The notes beneath the pieces were generated by a model. That model was not told where the DNA came from. It made no database searches and saw nothing but the letters and a program-made list of their open reading frames with translations. Below, one piece after another: positions 34,280 to 41,821 of a stretch of DNA of 64,000 bases. This DNA is from Prolixibacteraceae bacterium (lineage in GTDB: Bacteria; Bacteroidota; Bacteroidia; Bacteroidales; Prolixibacteraceae), in assembly GCA_003506435.1 (NCBI GenBank), contig DOAQ01000036.1, forward strand, positions 248,001 through 312,000. The letters run 5' to 3'. The first letter of the stretch is position 1; each line of letters begins with the position of its first letter. The position numbers and the translations under genes are program-made.

Positions 34280-35617
34280 ATGAAACGATATTTGTACTTT
34301 GTAACATTTGTAGCTGCGTTGGGCAGCCTGCTTTTTGGATTTGAAACCGGGGTCATCAACGGGACGATCTTTTACGTCGCCCAATATTTTGGGCTTTCCC
34401 CAGCCATGAAAGGCTTTGTGGTGAGCGTGGCCTTGATCGGGTGCGTTATTGGCGCACTGTTTGTCGGGAAACCTGCCGACTTGTATGGACGAAGGTATAT
34501 CCTGAGATACATGGCCCTCTTTTTCCTGATTTCCATGTTGATGACAGGTTTGGCCACTAATTTATGGATGTTTATCATCGGACGGTTTATTGGTGGTTTG
34601 GCTGTGGGAGGTGCATCTGTGGTAACTCCGATGTATATTTCCGAAGTGGCCCCTCCAAAATTACGGGGAAGATTGGTTGCAACCGCTCAATTTGCCATTG
34701 TGCTTGGAATTTTGGTCTCTTTCTTTTCCAATTTTATAATTGACAGCATGGGCGGGGGAGAAAATAAATGGCGATGGATGTTTTTATTCGGTGTGATACC
34801 ATCCATCGTATTCTTTGTCCTTCTGTTTTTTGTGCAACGCAGTCCGCGGTGGCTGGTTAAAACAGGCCGCATCGACGAAGCCCGCGAAGCTCTTTTGCGG
34901 GTTAATAACATTGCTGACCCGGATGTGTTGATTAAAGAAATCCAGGATTCGCTGGATAACGAAGTTCTCACCCATTATTCTGTCCTTTTCCGAAAACCTT
35001 ATTTCAAACTGGTGTTGATTGGTATTGGCGTTGGGATGTTTAACCAGTTGTCAGGGATCAATATTGTCAATTATTATTCGACCGATATATTCAGGGAAGC
35101 CGGGTTTAGTGGTGAATCAGCCTTTTACCAGACTGTGCTGATCGGTATAACCAACCTGATTTTTACCATCGTTGGTATGTCGCTGATTGATAAATTCGGA
35201 AGGAAGTTTTTGTTGTATGCCGGAGGTATCGGAATGCCGGTATTTCTTGGAATGTTCAGTTGGGCTTATCTTTCAGGAAATACGAATGGCTATATTCTTT
35301 TGATTTCCATGCTGGGGTTTATTGCTTTTTTTGCTGCATCGCAGGGAACGGTTATTTGGGTGATCCTTTCAGAAATGTTTCCTAATAACATCAGGGCAAG
35401 GGGATCTGCTATCGGCTCGTTTTCCCATTGGTTTTTCAATGCCCTGAATTCATGGGTGTTCCCGGTTGTCGTTGTGTCCATCGGGACGGGATATGCATTT
35501 CTGTTTTTCGGTATCGCTACGGTTCTCAGCCTTGTCTTCTACCATTTTGCTTTAGTTGAAACCAAAGGAAAATCGCTGGAAGAAATTGAGAAAATAGTGT
35601 TGGGCAGCAACAGGTAA
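34280..35617 (+). CDS. Sugar porter family MFS transporter (sugar:proton symporter)
   Basis: The 445-residue protein has 12 predicted membrane helices and sugar porter signatures: LLFGFETGVINGT in helix 1, GKPADLYGRRYIL and GMSLIDKFGRKFLL (the GRR/GRK loops), RFIGGLAVGGASVVTPMYISEVAPPKLRGRL, the cytoplasmic QRSPRWLVKTGR (PESPR equivalent) and VETKGKSLEEIE at the end. Members bring in galactose, xylose, arabinose or glucose with protons. It follows galM by 46 bp and belongs to the same cluster. Exact sugar cannot be assigned. Confidence 0.93.
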   Translation: MKRYLYFVTFVAALGSLLFGFETGVINGTIFYVAQYFGLSPAMKGFVVSVALIGCVIGALFVGKPADLYGRRYILRYMALFFLISMLMTGLATNLWMFIIGRFIGGLAVGGASVVTPMYISEVAPPKLRGRLVATAQFAIVLGILVSFFSNFIIDSMGGGENKWRWMFLFGVIPSIVFFVLLFFVQRSPRWLVKTGRIDEAREALLRVNNIADPDVLIKEIQDSLDNEVLTHYSVLFRKPYFKLVLIGIGVGMFNQLSGINIVNYYSTDIFREAGFSGESAFYQTVLIGITNLIFTIVGMSLIDKFGRKFLLYAGGIGMPVFLGMFSWAYLSGNTNGYILLISMLGFIAFFAASQGTVIWVILSEMFPNNIRARGSAIGSFSHWFFNALNSWVFPVVVVSIGTGYAFLFFGIATVLSLVFYHFALVETKGKSLEEIEKIVLGSNR

Positions 35618-35642
35618 ACATACCAACAGACTGTTAACAGAA

Positions 35643-35773
35643 GAGACTGTCTAAAAAGTTCTAAAGTCTGCAATTTGCGTCACCCTGAATTTATTTCAGG
35701 GTCTGACGATCAGAAAGATAAGATCCCGAAACAAGTTCGGGATGACTCTATTCCAGACTTTTTGGACAGCCTC
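35643..35773. repeat. Palindromic interspersed repeat, copy A
   Basis: The terminal arms gagactgtctaaaaagt and actttttggacagcctc (35757-35773) pair with two mismatches. Inside are two hairpins, CCCTGAA...TTTCAGGG and ATCCCGAA...TTCGGGAT. The core recurs in copy B at 47016-47156. It lies between the sugar porter and glycyl radical activase genes. Confidence 0.85.
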
Positions 35774-35787
35774 TTATAAATATCAAA

Positions 35788-36633
35788 ATGTCAAAGGGTA
35801 CTATTTTCAATATCGAAGAATTTGCTGTACATGACGGGCCGGGGATTCGAAAGTTGGTTTTTTTCAAGGGATGCCCGTTGCATTGTTCGTGGTGCCACAA
35901 TCCGGAGGGGATTTCTTTTCGGAAAGAACTGATGGTAAGCCATACCGCTTGTATCGATTGTAGCAAATGCAGGGAGGTATGTACGAGTGAAAAATGTATT
36001 GCCTGCGGAAGATGTATTGAGGTCTGTCCGTTGCGCTTGCGAAAAGTATGCGGACAGGAATTTGAAGCATGCGAATTGGCCAATGAACTTCTAAAAGGGA
36101 AAGAAATATTGATCAACAGCGGTGGAGGTATTACCATATCAGGTGGAGAACCGCTTGCCCAACCGGCTTTTCTTTTCGGTTTGATAGAACATCTGAAGCC
36201 GTTGAATATTGCTGTCGAGACATCGGGACATGCCGCTGCTCCCATTTTTCAAAAAATGGTTTCGGTGGTCGACCTTGTCCTGATGGATATTAAACATACC
36301 GACCCCGTTATCCATAAAAGGTATACCGGGGTTGATAATCATCAGATACTTGAAAACCTGGAATTTCTATGTGGATCGGATACTGATTTTTACATCCGTG
36401 TCCCTTTGATCCCGGGAGTAAACGATACCCGGGAAAATATGGAAAAGACGGCATGGCTACTCAAAGATGCCAAACATTTGAAACGGGTAGAATTGCTGCC
36501 CTATCATCAGACTGCCGGGGCAAAATATCCCATGGTGAACAAACAGTTTGACCCCGGATTTGACACCAATAAAAAAGTGAACGTCTGGAAAGATGTTTTT
36601 GAAAATTACAACATTAATATTAGCGTGTTATGA
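35788..36633 (+). CDS. Glycyl radical enzyme activating enzyme (radical SAM)
   Basis: The 281-residue enzyme installs the glycyl radical on its partner by reductive cleavage of SAM. The radical SAM motif CPLHCSWC gives Cys29, Cys33 and Cys36. It is followed by a ferredoxin-like insert with two CX2CX2CX3C sets (Cys55-65 and Cys70-80), typical of activases other than the pyruvate formate-lyase type. The GGGITISGGEPLAQ and LMDIKHTD motifs complete the SAM fold. Its stop overlaps the start of the partner gene (ATGA), which fixes the pairing. Oxygen sensitivity of the radical implies anaerobic or microaerobic use. Confidence 0.95.
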   Translation: MSKGTIFNIEEFAVHDGPGIRKLVFFKGCPLHCSWCHNPEGISFRKELMVSHTACIDCSKCREVCTSEKCIACGRCIEVCPLRLRKVCGQEFEACELANELLKGKEILINSGGGITISGGEPLAQPAFLFGLIEHLKPLNIAVETSGHAAAPIFQKMVSVVDLVLMDIKHTDPVIHKRYTGVDNHQILENLEFLCGSDTDFYIRVPLIPGVNDTRENMEKTAWLLKDAKHLKRVELLPYHQTAGAKYPMVNKQFDPGFDTNKKVNVWKDVFENYNINISVL

Positions 36634-38708
36634 ACCAACGAATTAAAACAATACTGGATGATATATTCCAGAAAAAGCATCATGTATTCAGACAAAATAT
36701 TGCGCCGGATGTGTTGAGTGGTTTTACTGTTTCACTAAAAGAGCAAAAAATACCGGATGTGCTGCGGGTGCAAAAAAGGTTAAGCTGGGTACTGCAAAAC
36801 GAGTTGCCGGTGATCCTTCCCGGTGAGAAGATTGTTTTTATGCGCACAGTCCCAAAAATTCCGGAAATCTTTACGGAAGAGGAGTGGACAGAAATACGGA
36901 AAGAGCATTACATTCATGAACTGGGACGGATTTGCAATATTAGTTCAAATTATAGTTACACGATTGAAGTTGGTCTGGAACAACGGAGAAAGGAAGTATT
37001 GCAGTCCATCGATATTCATTTGGCGCAGGGAGACAAACACGGAGTTCAATTCTTACAGGTAGTTCTTCATGCAATTGATGATATTGAAAAGCTGGCAGAC
37101 CGGTATGCTGAATTGGCGATAAATTCGGGAAGAGAAGATATTTTTCTCATCCTGAACCGGATTCCCCGGGAAGGAGCGAAAACCTTTCGCGAAGCGTTGC
37201 AGTTCTTCAGGATACTTCATTTTGGCCTGTGGGCTTCGGGAAATTACCACAACACCGTTGGCCGGTTCGACCAGTATATGTTCAAATACCTGAAAAATGA
37301 TTTGGATTCAGGAACGCTTGATTACGATTCTGCATTTGAATTACTGGAAGAATTTTTTATCTCCTTCAACAAGGACAGTGACCTGTATCCCGGTATGCAG
37401 CAGGGTGACAACGGACAAAGTCTGGTACTGGGCGGCGTTGATGAAAACGGGAACGATGCGTTTAACCTGCTTTCGGAAATGTGCCTGAAAGCCAGTCTGG
37501 AACTGAAATTGATTGACCCGAAAATTAACCTGCGCGTGACGAAAAATACGCCTGTCGAAATATATGACCTCGGAACCGAACTAACCAAACAAGGACTTGG
37601 TTTTCCGCAATATTCAAACGATGAGGTGGTCATTCCCGGATTGTTGTCGAAGGGCTATGAACTGAAAGATGCCCGTGATTATGTGGTGGCTGCCTGTTGG
37701 GAATTTATCATTCCCGGGCAGGGAATGGATATTCCAAATATCGCGGCTTTATCGTTTGCCAGAGTGGTTGATACGTGTGTCAAAAAGTATCTAAAAACAG
37801 CAACCGATTTTAATTCGTTTATGGATGGGGTCAGGCAGGAAATGAAAGAAGAGTTGGAGTCAATTGGTCCCGGCCTGTCGAATATTTACTCCGAACCGGC
37901 TCCTTTACAGTCGTTGCTGATGAATGGCTGCATCGAAAAAGCCCGGGATATTTCAGTGGGCGGAAAATATAACAATTACGGGATTCACGGTACAGGAATT
38001 TCCACTGCTGTTGATTCACTGACCGCAATCAAAAAATATGTTTTCGAGGAAAAATTAGTAAGCGCCGGGGAAATAAGTGATGCCATCAGAAATAATTTTG
38101 AAGGCTCAGATCGTCTCTGGGAAAAACTGCGGTACGATGCCCCGAAAATGGGGAACGATGACGATTTTGCCGATCATATTGCGGTTGAGTTGTTGGATGC
38201 TTTCTCTGAATTGACCGCTAACATGAAAAACGAGAATGGCGGATGTTTCAGGCCAGGTTCCGGTTCTGCCATGTACTATTTGTGGCATGTCAAAGACATT
38301 GGCGCATCGGCTGACGGACGAAAAAAAGGAGAACCGCTGTCGGCCAACTTTTCCCCGGGTTTAAATGTAAAAGTGAAAGGCCCTTTGTCCATCATCAAAT
38401 CATTCTCGAAACCCGACATGAAAAAGATCATGAACGGTGGCCCGCTCACGTTGGAATTGCACGATACCGTTTTCCGCAACCCGGAAAGCATCCGGAAAGT
38501 GTCGTATCTGGTGAAATCATACATGGATTTGGGAGGTCACCAGCTTCAGATCAATGCAGTAAACCGGGAACAGTTGATTGCTGCCAAAGAACATCCGGAG
38601 CTTTATAGAAACCTGATTGTCAGGGTTTGGGGGTGGAGTGGCTATTTTACCGAACTCGATGAAGTTTATCAGGACCACATCATCCAACGTGTTGAACTGA
38701 GTGTCTGA
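36630..38708 (+). CDS. Glycyl radical enzyme of unknown substrate
   Basis: The 692-residue protein is a member of the pyruvate formate-lyase/glycerol dehydratase superfamily. The catalytic thiyl cysteine lies in VAACWEF (Cys356, with Glu358), the CxE arrangement of dehydratase-like members. The radical glycine lies in RVWGWSGYF (Gly668), 25 residues from the C-terminus. Both residues are intact. The protein is shorter than typical choline-lyase or diol-dehydratase enzymes (about 790-850). It lies between its activase (4-bp overlap) and an MDP-1-like phosphatase (2-bp gap), downstream of galactoside-handling genes, so a sugar or sugar-phosphate substrate is possible. I cannot assign it to a known class. 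Confidence 0.9.
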   Translation: MNQRIKTILDDIFQKKHHVFRQNIAPDVLSGFTVSLKEQKIPDVLRVQKRLSWVLQNELPVILPGEKIVFMRTVPKIPEIFTEEEWTEIRKEHYIHELGRICNISSNYSYTIEVGLEQRRKEVLQSIDIHLAQGDKHGVQFLQVVLHAIDDIEKLADRYAELAINSGREDIFLILNRIPREGAKTFREALQFFRILHFGLWASGNYHNTVGRFDQYMFKYLKNDLDSGTLDYDSAFELLEEFFISFNKDSDLYPGMQQGDNGQSLVLGGVDENGNDAFNLLSEMCLKASLELKLIDPKINLRVTKNTPVEIYDLGTELTKQGLGFPQYSNDEVVIPGLLSKGYELKDARDYVVAACWEFIIPGQGMDIPNIAALSFARVVDTCVKKYLKTATDFNSFMDGVRQEMKEELESIGPGLSNIYSEPAPLQSLLMNGCIEKARDISVGGKYNNYGIHGTGISTAVDSLTAIKKYVFEEKLVSAGEISDAIRNNFEGSDRLWEKLRYDAPKMGNDDDFADHIAVELLDAFSELTANMKNENGGCFRPGSGSAMYYLWHVKDIGASADGRKKGEPLSANFSPGLNVKVKGPLSIIKSFSKPDMKKIMNGGPLTLELHDTVFRNPESIRKVSYLVKSYMDLGGHQLQINAVNREQLIAAKEHPELYRNLIVRVWGWSGYFTELDEVYQDHIIQRVELSV

Positions 38709-38710
38709 GA

Positions 38711-39268
38711 ATGGAAGTATTTGTTTTCGACCTGGATTTTACCATCTGGAATGCCGGGGATACCTTTTGCAGTGAGACATCCCCTCCGTATTTTTGGAAT
38801 GACGAACAGTTATTTGACCAGCAGGGAAGGTGGATACGGCTTTACCCGGATTCAGTGGGAATATTAAAACGGCTTAAAAAAGCCGGAAAGATTCTGGCTG
38901 TCGCTTCCCGCACCAACGAACCGGAATGGGCAAAACAATTGCTTCAATTATTCGATATTGAAAAGTATTTCGACATCATGGAAATATATCCCGGCAGCAA
39001 GGTAACCCATCTGAAAAATATTCAGGAAAAGGTGGGTTGCCCTTTTGACCAAATCGTCTTTTTTGACGATGAGGAACGGAATATTCAGGAGGTGAGTTTA
39101 ACAGGAGTAAAGTGTGTTTATGTAAAGAATGGACTCTCGTTCAATTATACGTCTTTAAAAAAGGGACATTATAAAAAAGGATTGAAAAATATAAAACAGA
39201 AAATCGGATATTTCCAAACCAACAATATCAAAAGCGAACGCCCAGGGAAATCGTTTTTAAGGTTCTAA
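38711..39268 (+). CDS. MDP-1-like HAD phosphatase
   Basis: The 185-residue protein has the HAD nucleophile motif FVFDLDFTIWN (Asp7, Asp9), AVASRTNEPEWAKQLL (motif II region) and FFDDEERNIQEV (motif IV). This matches the magnesium-dependent phosphatase MDP-1 family, which can act on phosphotyrosine and on sugar-derived phosphates. It lies 2 bp after the glycyl radical enzyme gene, so it is likely to be translationally coupled and to act on the same pathway, possibly dephosphorylating a product. A basic tail of about 35 residues extends beyond the domain. Confidence 0.8.
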   Translation: MEVFVFDLDFTIWNAGDTFCSETSPPYFWNDEQLFDQQGRWIRLYPDSVGILKRLKKAGKILAVASRTNEPEWAKQLLQLFDIEKYFDIMEIYPGSKVTHLKNIQEKVGCPFDQIVFFDDEERNIQEVSLTGVKCVYVKNGLSFNYTSLKKGHYKKGLKNIKQKIGYFQTNNIKSERPGKSFLRF

Positions 39269-39360
39269 TGGAAAGACAGGAATTCTCTTTTACCGGAACT
39301 CTTTACCTGGATGATAACTTTTTAACAACCATTTAAAGAAAATTTGCAGGAACTCAAATC

Positions 39361-39759
39361 TTTTCTGTCCTCAGGCCGGACTGGCCCTTCCTTTTCCAGT
39401 CGATGAAAAGGAAGCAAAAATCTTGTCCCAACGAACCCTCGCCCGGGCGTTGGGACGGCCTGCCCACCGTTCTGATGTTGCTCTGCCCGTCATCTGTCCT
39501 TTTGCTTTTCAATCCACCTTTATCCCGGAAAAGAAACAACAGCCGGGCTGTTCCCGCCTGAGGGAAAAAAGCGTGAAGAAAAACGGCGGCGGGAGCGTTA
39601 CAAAATCTTCCCTGTTTGACGACCAGCGGGAGGAGTTTGGAAGATTTTAGCGGACGCAGGCGTTTTTTAGCCTTTTTTTCCTAAGCGGCGGCATTTTTGG
39701 TTTACTTTTTTTTGCTGAAGAAAAAAAGTAAAAGCCCGTCCGGCTTGAGGACAGGAAAA
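39361..39759. repeat. GC-rich non-coding element with terminal inverted repeats and several hairpins
   Basis: The ends (39361-39381 and 39738-39759) are imperfect inverted repeats (one mismatch and one extra base in about 21). Inside are three strong hairpins: 39387-39414 (10-bp stem), 39425-39456 (9-bp stem) and an A/T hairpin at about 39701-39733. The two short open frames here overlap the hairpins and have no homology that I recognise. It fills most of the 617-bp gap between the HAD and second sigma genes and may be a dispersed element or a structured RNA. Confidence 0.65.
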
Positions 39760-39885
39760 ATCATTCAGGTAACGAACTTTCTTTATAGAACCATTCCTAC
39801 AAAAAATCTAAAAGCGATTTCTCTGGCTACACCCCACACAAATATTTTATTACATTTGAATCTCTTAATTGCAATGTAACAGAGT

Positions 39886-40488
39886 ATGGCCTCTTCAAAA
39901 ATAAAAGAAAATGTGTGGCAGGATGTTTGGAATGAATTCAAAAAAGGAGATATGGAGGCCTTTCGTCAGATTTACAATGCTTTTCTTAGCAATCTTTATT
40001 CCTACGGATCGAAGCTTACAAACAATACTTTGGTTGTGGAAGACAGCATTCAGGAAATGTTTTTGGATTTGTACACCCACCGGAAAAATCTTTCAGAAAC
40101 GGATAATTTGGAATATTACTTATTAAAAGTTTTACGCCGTACCATATTTCATAAACTAAAACAAGAGAACCGGTTTCAGTCGCTGGAAGATCATAAACTG
40201 GAAACTTTCAATATTGATTTTGAGATTGAAAGAAATATGCCTGATGATATACAGGAAGAGAAAATTACGCTGATAAAGGATTCTCTTTCAACCATGGAGC
40301 CACAAAACAGAGAGATACTTTATTTGAAATTCTACCGCGAATTAAGCTACAATCAAATAAGTGAATTACTTGGAATTAAGCCCGATTCAGCGAAAAAGCA
40401 AGTTTATCGGATTGTTTCAAAATTAAGAGAAGTTTTAGGTAATCAATTGTTGGAACTTTTCATTCTGTGTTTTAGAACACAAAATTAA
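39886..40488 (+). CDS. FecI-like ECF sigma factor, locus 2
   Basis: The 200-residue protein has sigma region 2 (FRQIYNAFLSNLYSYGSKLTNNTLVVEDSIQEMFLDLYTHRKNL) and region 4 (MEPQNREILYLKFYRELSYNQISELLGIKPDSAKKQVYRI). Like its counterpart at 14509, it belongs to the Bacteroidota FecI type and is followed by fecR and an STN-containing susC. It should activate locus 2 when its glycan is bound. The start is the ATG at 39886. Confidence 0.93.
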   Translation: MASSKIKENVWQDVWNEFKKGDMEAFRQIYNAFLSNLYSYGSKLTNNTLVVEDSIQEMFLDLYTHRKNLSETDNLEYYLLKVLRRTIFHKLKQENRFQSLEDHKLETFNIDFEIERNMPDDIQEEKITLIKDSLSTMEPQNREILYLKFYRELSYNQISELLGIKPDSAKKQVYRIVSKLREVLGNQLLELFILCFRTQN

Positions 40489-40491
40489 GTC

Positions 40492-40530
40492 GATTTTTAT
40501 TGTCCACTTTATTGTTCCCCGTTCCATTAT
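40492..40530 (+). promoter_or_regulatory. Candidate ECF-sigma-dependent promoter of fecR, locus 2
   Basis: GATTTTT (40492) and CCGT...TTAT (40519-40530) match the locus 1 fecR upstream region in sequence and near-equal spacing. The ATG of fecR follows at 40549. Confidence 0.4.
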
Positions 40531-40548
40531 CTATAAAATTCAATTGGA

Positions 40549-41736
40549 ATGGACCAGCTAAAGCAATTTATTGAGGACCCTAAATTTGTAAAATGGGTAT
40601 TCAATCCGAATGAGGAATTAGAAAGTCATTTTTCAGATTTTTTCACCAAACATCCGGAGCAAAAGAAAAAATACCTTCAGATAAAAAAAGAACTTCGTCT
40701 GTTATCGATTACCGAAAAAGAAATATCCTATTCAAAAGGTGCTGAAATATTTAAATCAATTTCAGATCAAATCAATTCCTCTAAAATCAACAAAAAAGAA
40801 ATTCGTAATTACCGGTTTTTAATGCGTTATGCCGCAATTGCACTGGTCTTTTTTGCAATCGGTTCGCTATTCGTTTATTTCTCGAAGGGAAATAAAACGA
40901 ATCTGCAATTCGCTGAAGAAATTTTTCTTAAGAATGCACAAACTTACCCTGTTATCTATTTCTCTGATGGCTCAAAAAAAGAAATTAAATCGGATAAAAA
41001 ATATATTGACCTCTCTTTGACTGGTAAACTAGTAATCGGAAAAGATACAATCAGTCAGAAAGAAATTTCCGGGAATATTCAGAATTCAAATGTTTTGGTA
41101 GTTCCAAACGGTCAACGATTGCACGTTTGCCTAAAAGACAAAAGCACAATTTGGCTAAATGCAGGTAGTCGATTAATTTTTCCAACTGAATTCAATACGG
41201 ACAAACGCGAAGTTTACCTTGTTGGCGAGGCCTTTTTCGATGTGGTAAAAAATCAAAAGAAACCTTTTTTTGTCAATACTTCCTTTTTATCAGTTAAAGT
41301 TTTGGGCACAAAGTTCAATATATCAACCTATCCCGATGATGAAGAAGTCGTTGCTGTATTGGAAGAAGGCAGCATACAGATTATTGACACACAATCAGCA
41401 ATACCGACAGTTAAAGCAGAATTGAAACCGAACCAACTTGCACGATTAACAAAAAACGACAACCATCTGGAAATAATAGATACAGATTATGAATTACATA
41501 CGCTTTGGAAAGATGGGCTGCTTCGGTTTGAGCAAGAACCCATCAACCAAATAATTAACAAGATTGAACGATATTACAATATAGAAATCATTTTGAAGGA
41601 TTCACAAAAGGGAGAGGAAAAAGTCAGGGGTAAACTTGACCTAAATGCAAGTATGCCCAAAGTGCTGGAATATATAACAAAAATAACCCAAACAAGAATA
41701 ATAGAAGTAAATAGAAATACATACATTCTGGAATAG
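40549..41736 (+). CDS. FecR-type anti-sigma factor, locus 2
   Basis: The 395-residue protein has a cytoplasmic N-terminus, one transmembrane helix (about 94-113), a periplasmic FecR domain (VVPNGQRLHVCLKDKSTIWLNAGS, LVGEAFFDVVKNQKKPFFV, VLGTKFNISTY) and a C-terminal DUF4974 domain (LLRFEQEPINQIINKIERYYNIEI). It should hold the sigma factor encoded upstream and respond to the STN domain of the SusC encoded downstream. Confidence 0.94.
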   Translation: MDQLKQFIEDPKFVKWVFNPNEELESHFSDFFTKHPEQKKKYLQIKKELRLLSITEKEISYSKGAEIFKSISDQINSSKINKKEIRNYRFLMRYAAIALVFFAIGSLFVYFSKGNKTNLQFAEEIFLKNAQTYPVIYFSDGSKKEIKSDKKYIDLSLTGKLVIGKDTISQKEISGNIQNSNVLVVPNGQRLHVCLKDKSTIWLNAGSRLIFPTEFNTDKREVYLVGEAFFDVVKNQKKPFFVNTSFLSVKVLGTKFNISTYPDDEEVVAVLEEGSIQIIDTQSAIPTVKAELKPNQLARLTKNDNHLEIIDTDYELHTLWKDGLLRFEQEPINQIINKIERYYNIEIILKDSQKGEEKVRGKLDLNASMPKVLEYITKITQTRIIEVNRNTYILE

Positions 41737-41739
41737 AAA

Positions 41740-41767
41740 ACCGGACGATGGTGACACATCGGCCGGT
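41740..41767. promoter_or_regulatory. Hairpin in fecR-susC gap, locus 2
   Basis: accgg-a-cgatg pairs with catcg-g-ccggt around a 6-nt loop, immediately after the fecR stop. No T-run follows. Locus 1 has an unrelated hairpin at the equivalent place. Confidence 0.45.
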
Positions 41768-41821
41768 CAATCAACTGTTTCAGAATTTGAACCAGTTTTT
41801 TAATCTAAACATTTCAAATTT

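Noticed and set aside
36630..38708. Assignment of the glycyl radical enzyme as pyruvate formate-lyase
   Set aside because: Pyruvate formate-lyase has two adjacent active-site cysteines (CC); here the site is ACWEF, and the activase has the ferredoxin insert absent from the pyruvate formate-lyase activase.
39423..39879. Two short plus-strand open frames in the 39269-39885 gap
   Set aside because: They overlap hairpins and inverted repeats of a non-coding element, have no start signals and no recognisable domains, and their composition follows the element rather than coding DNA.
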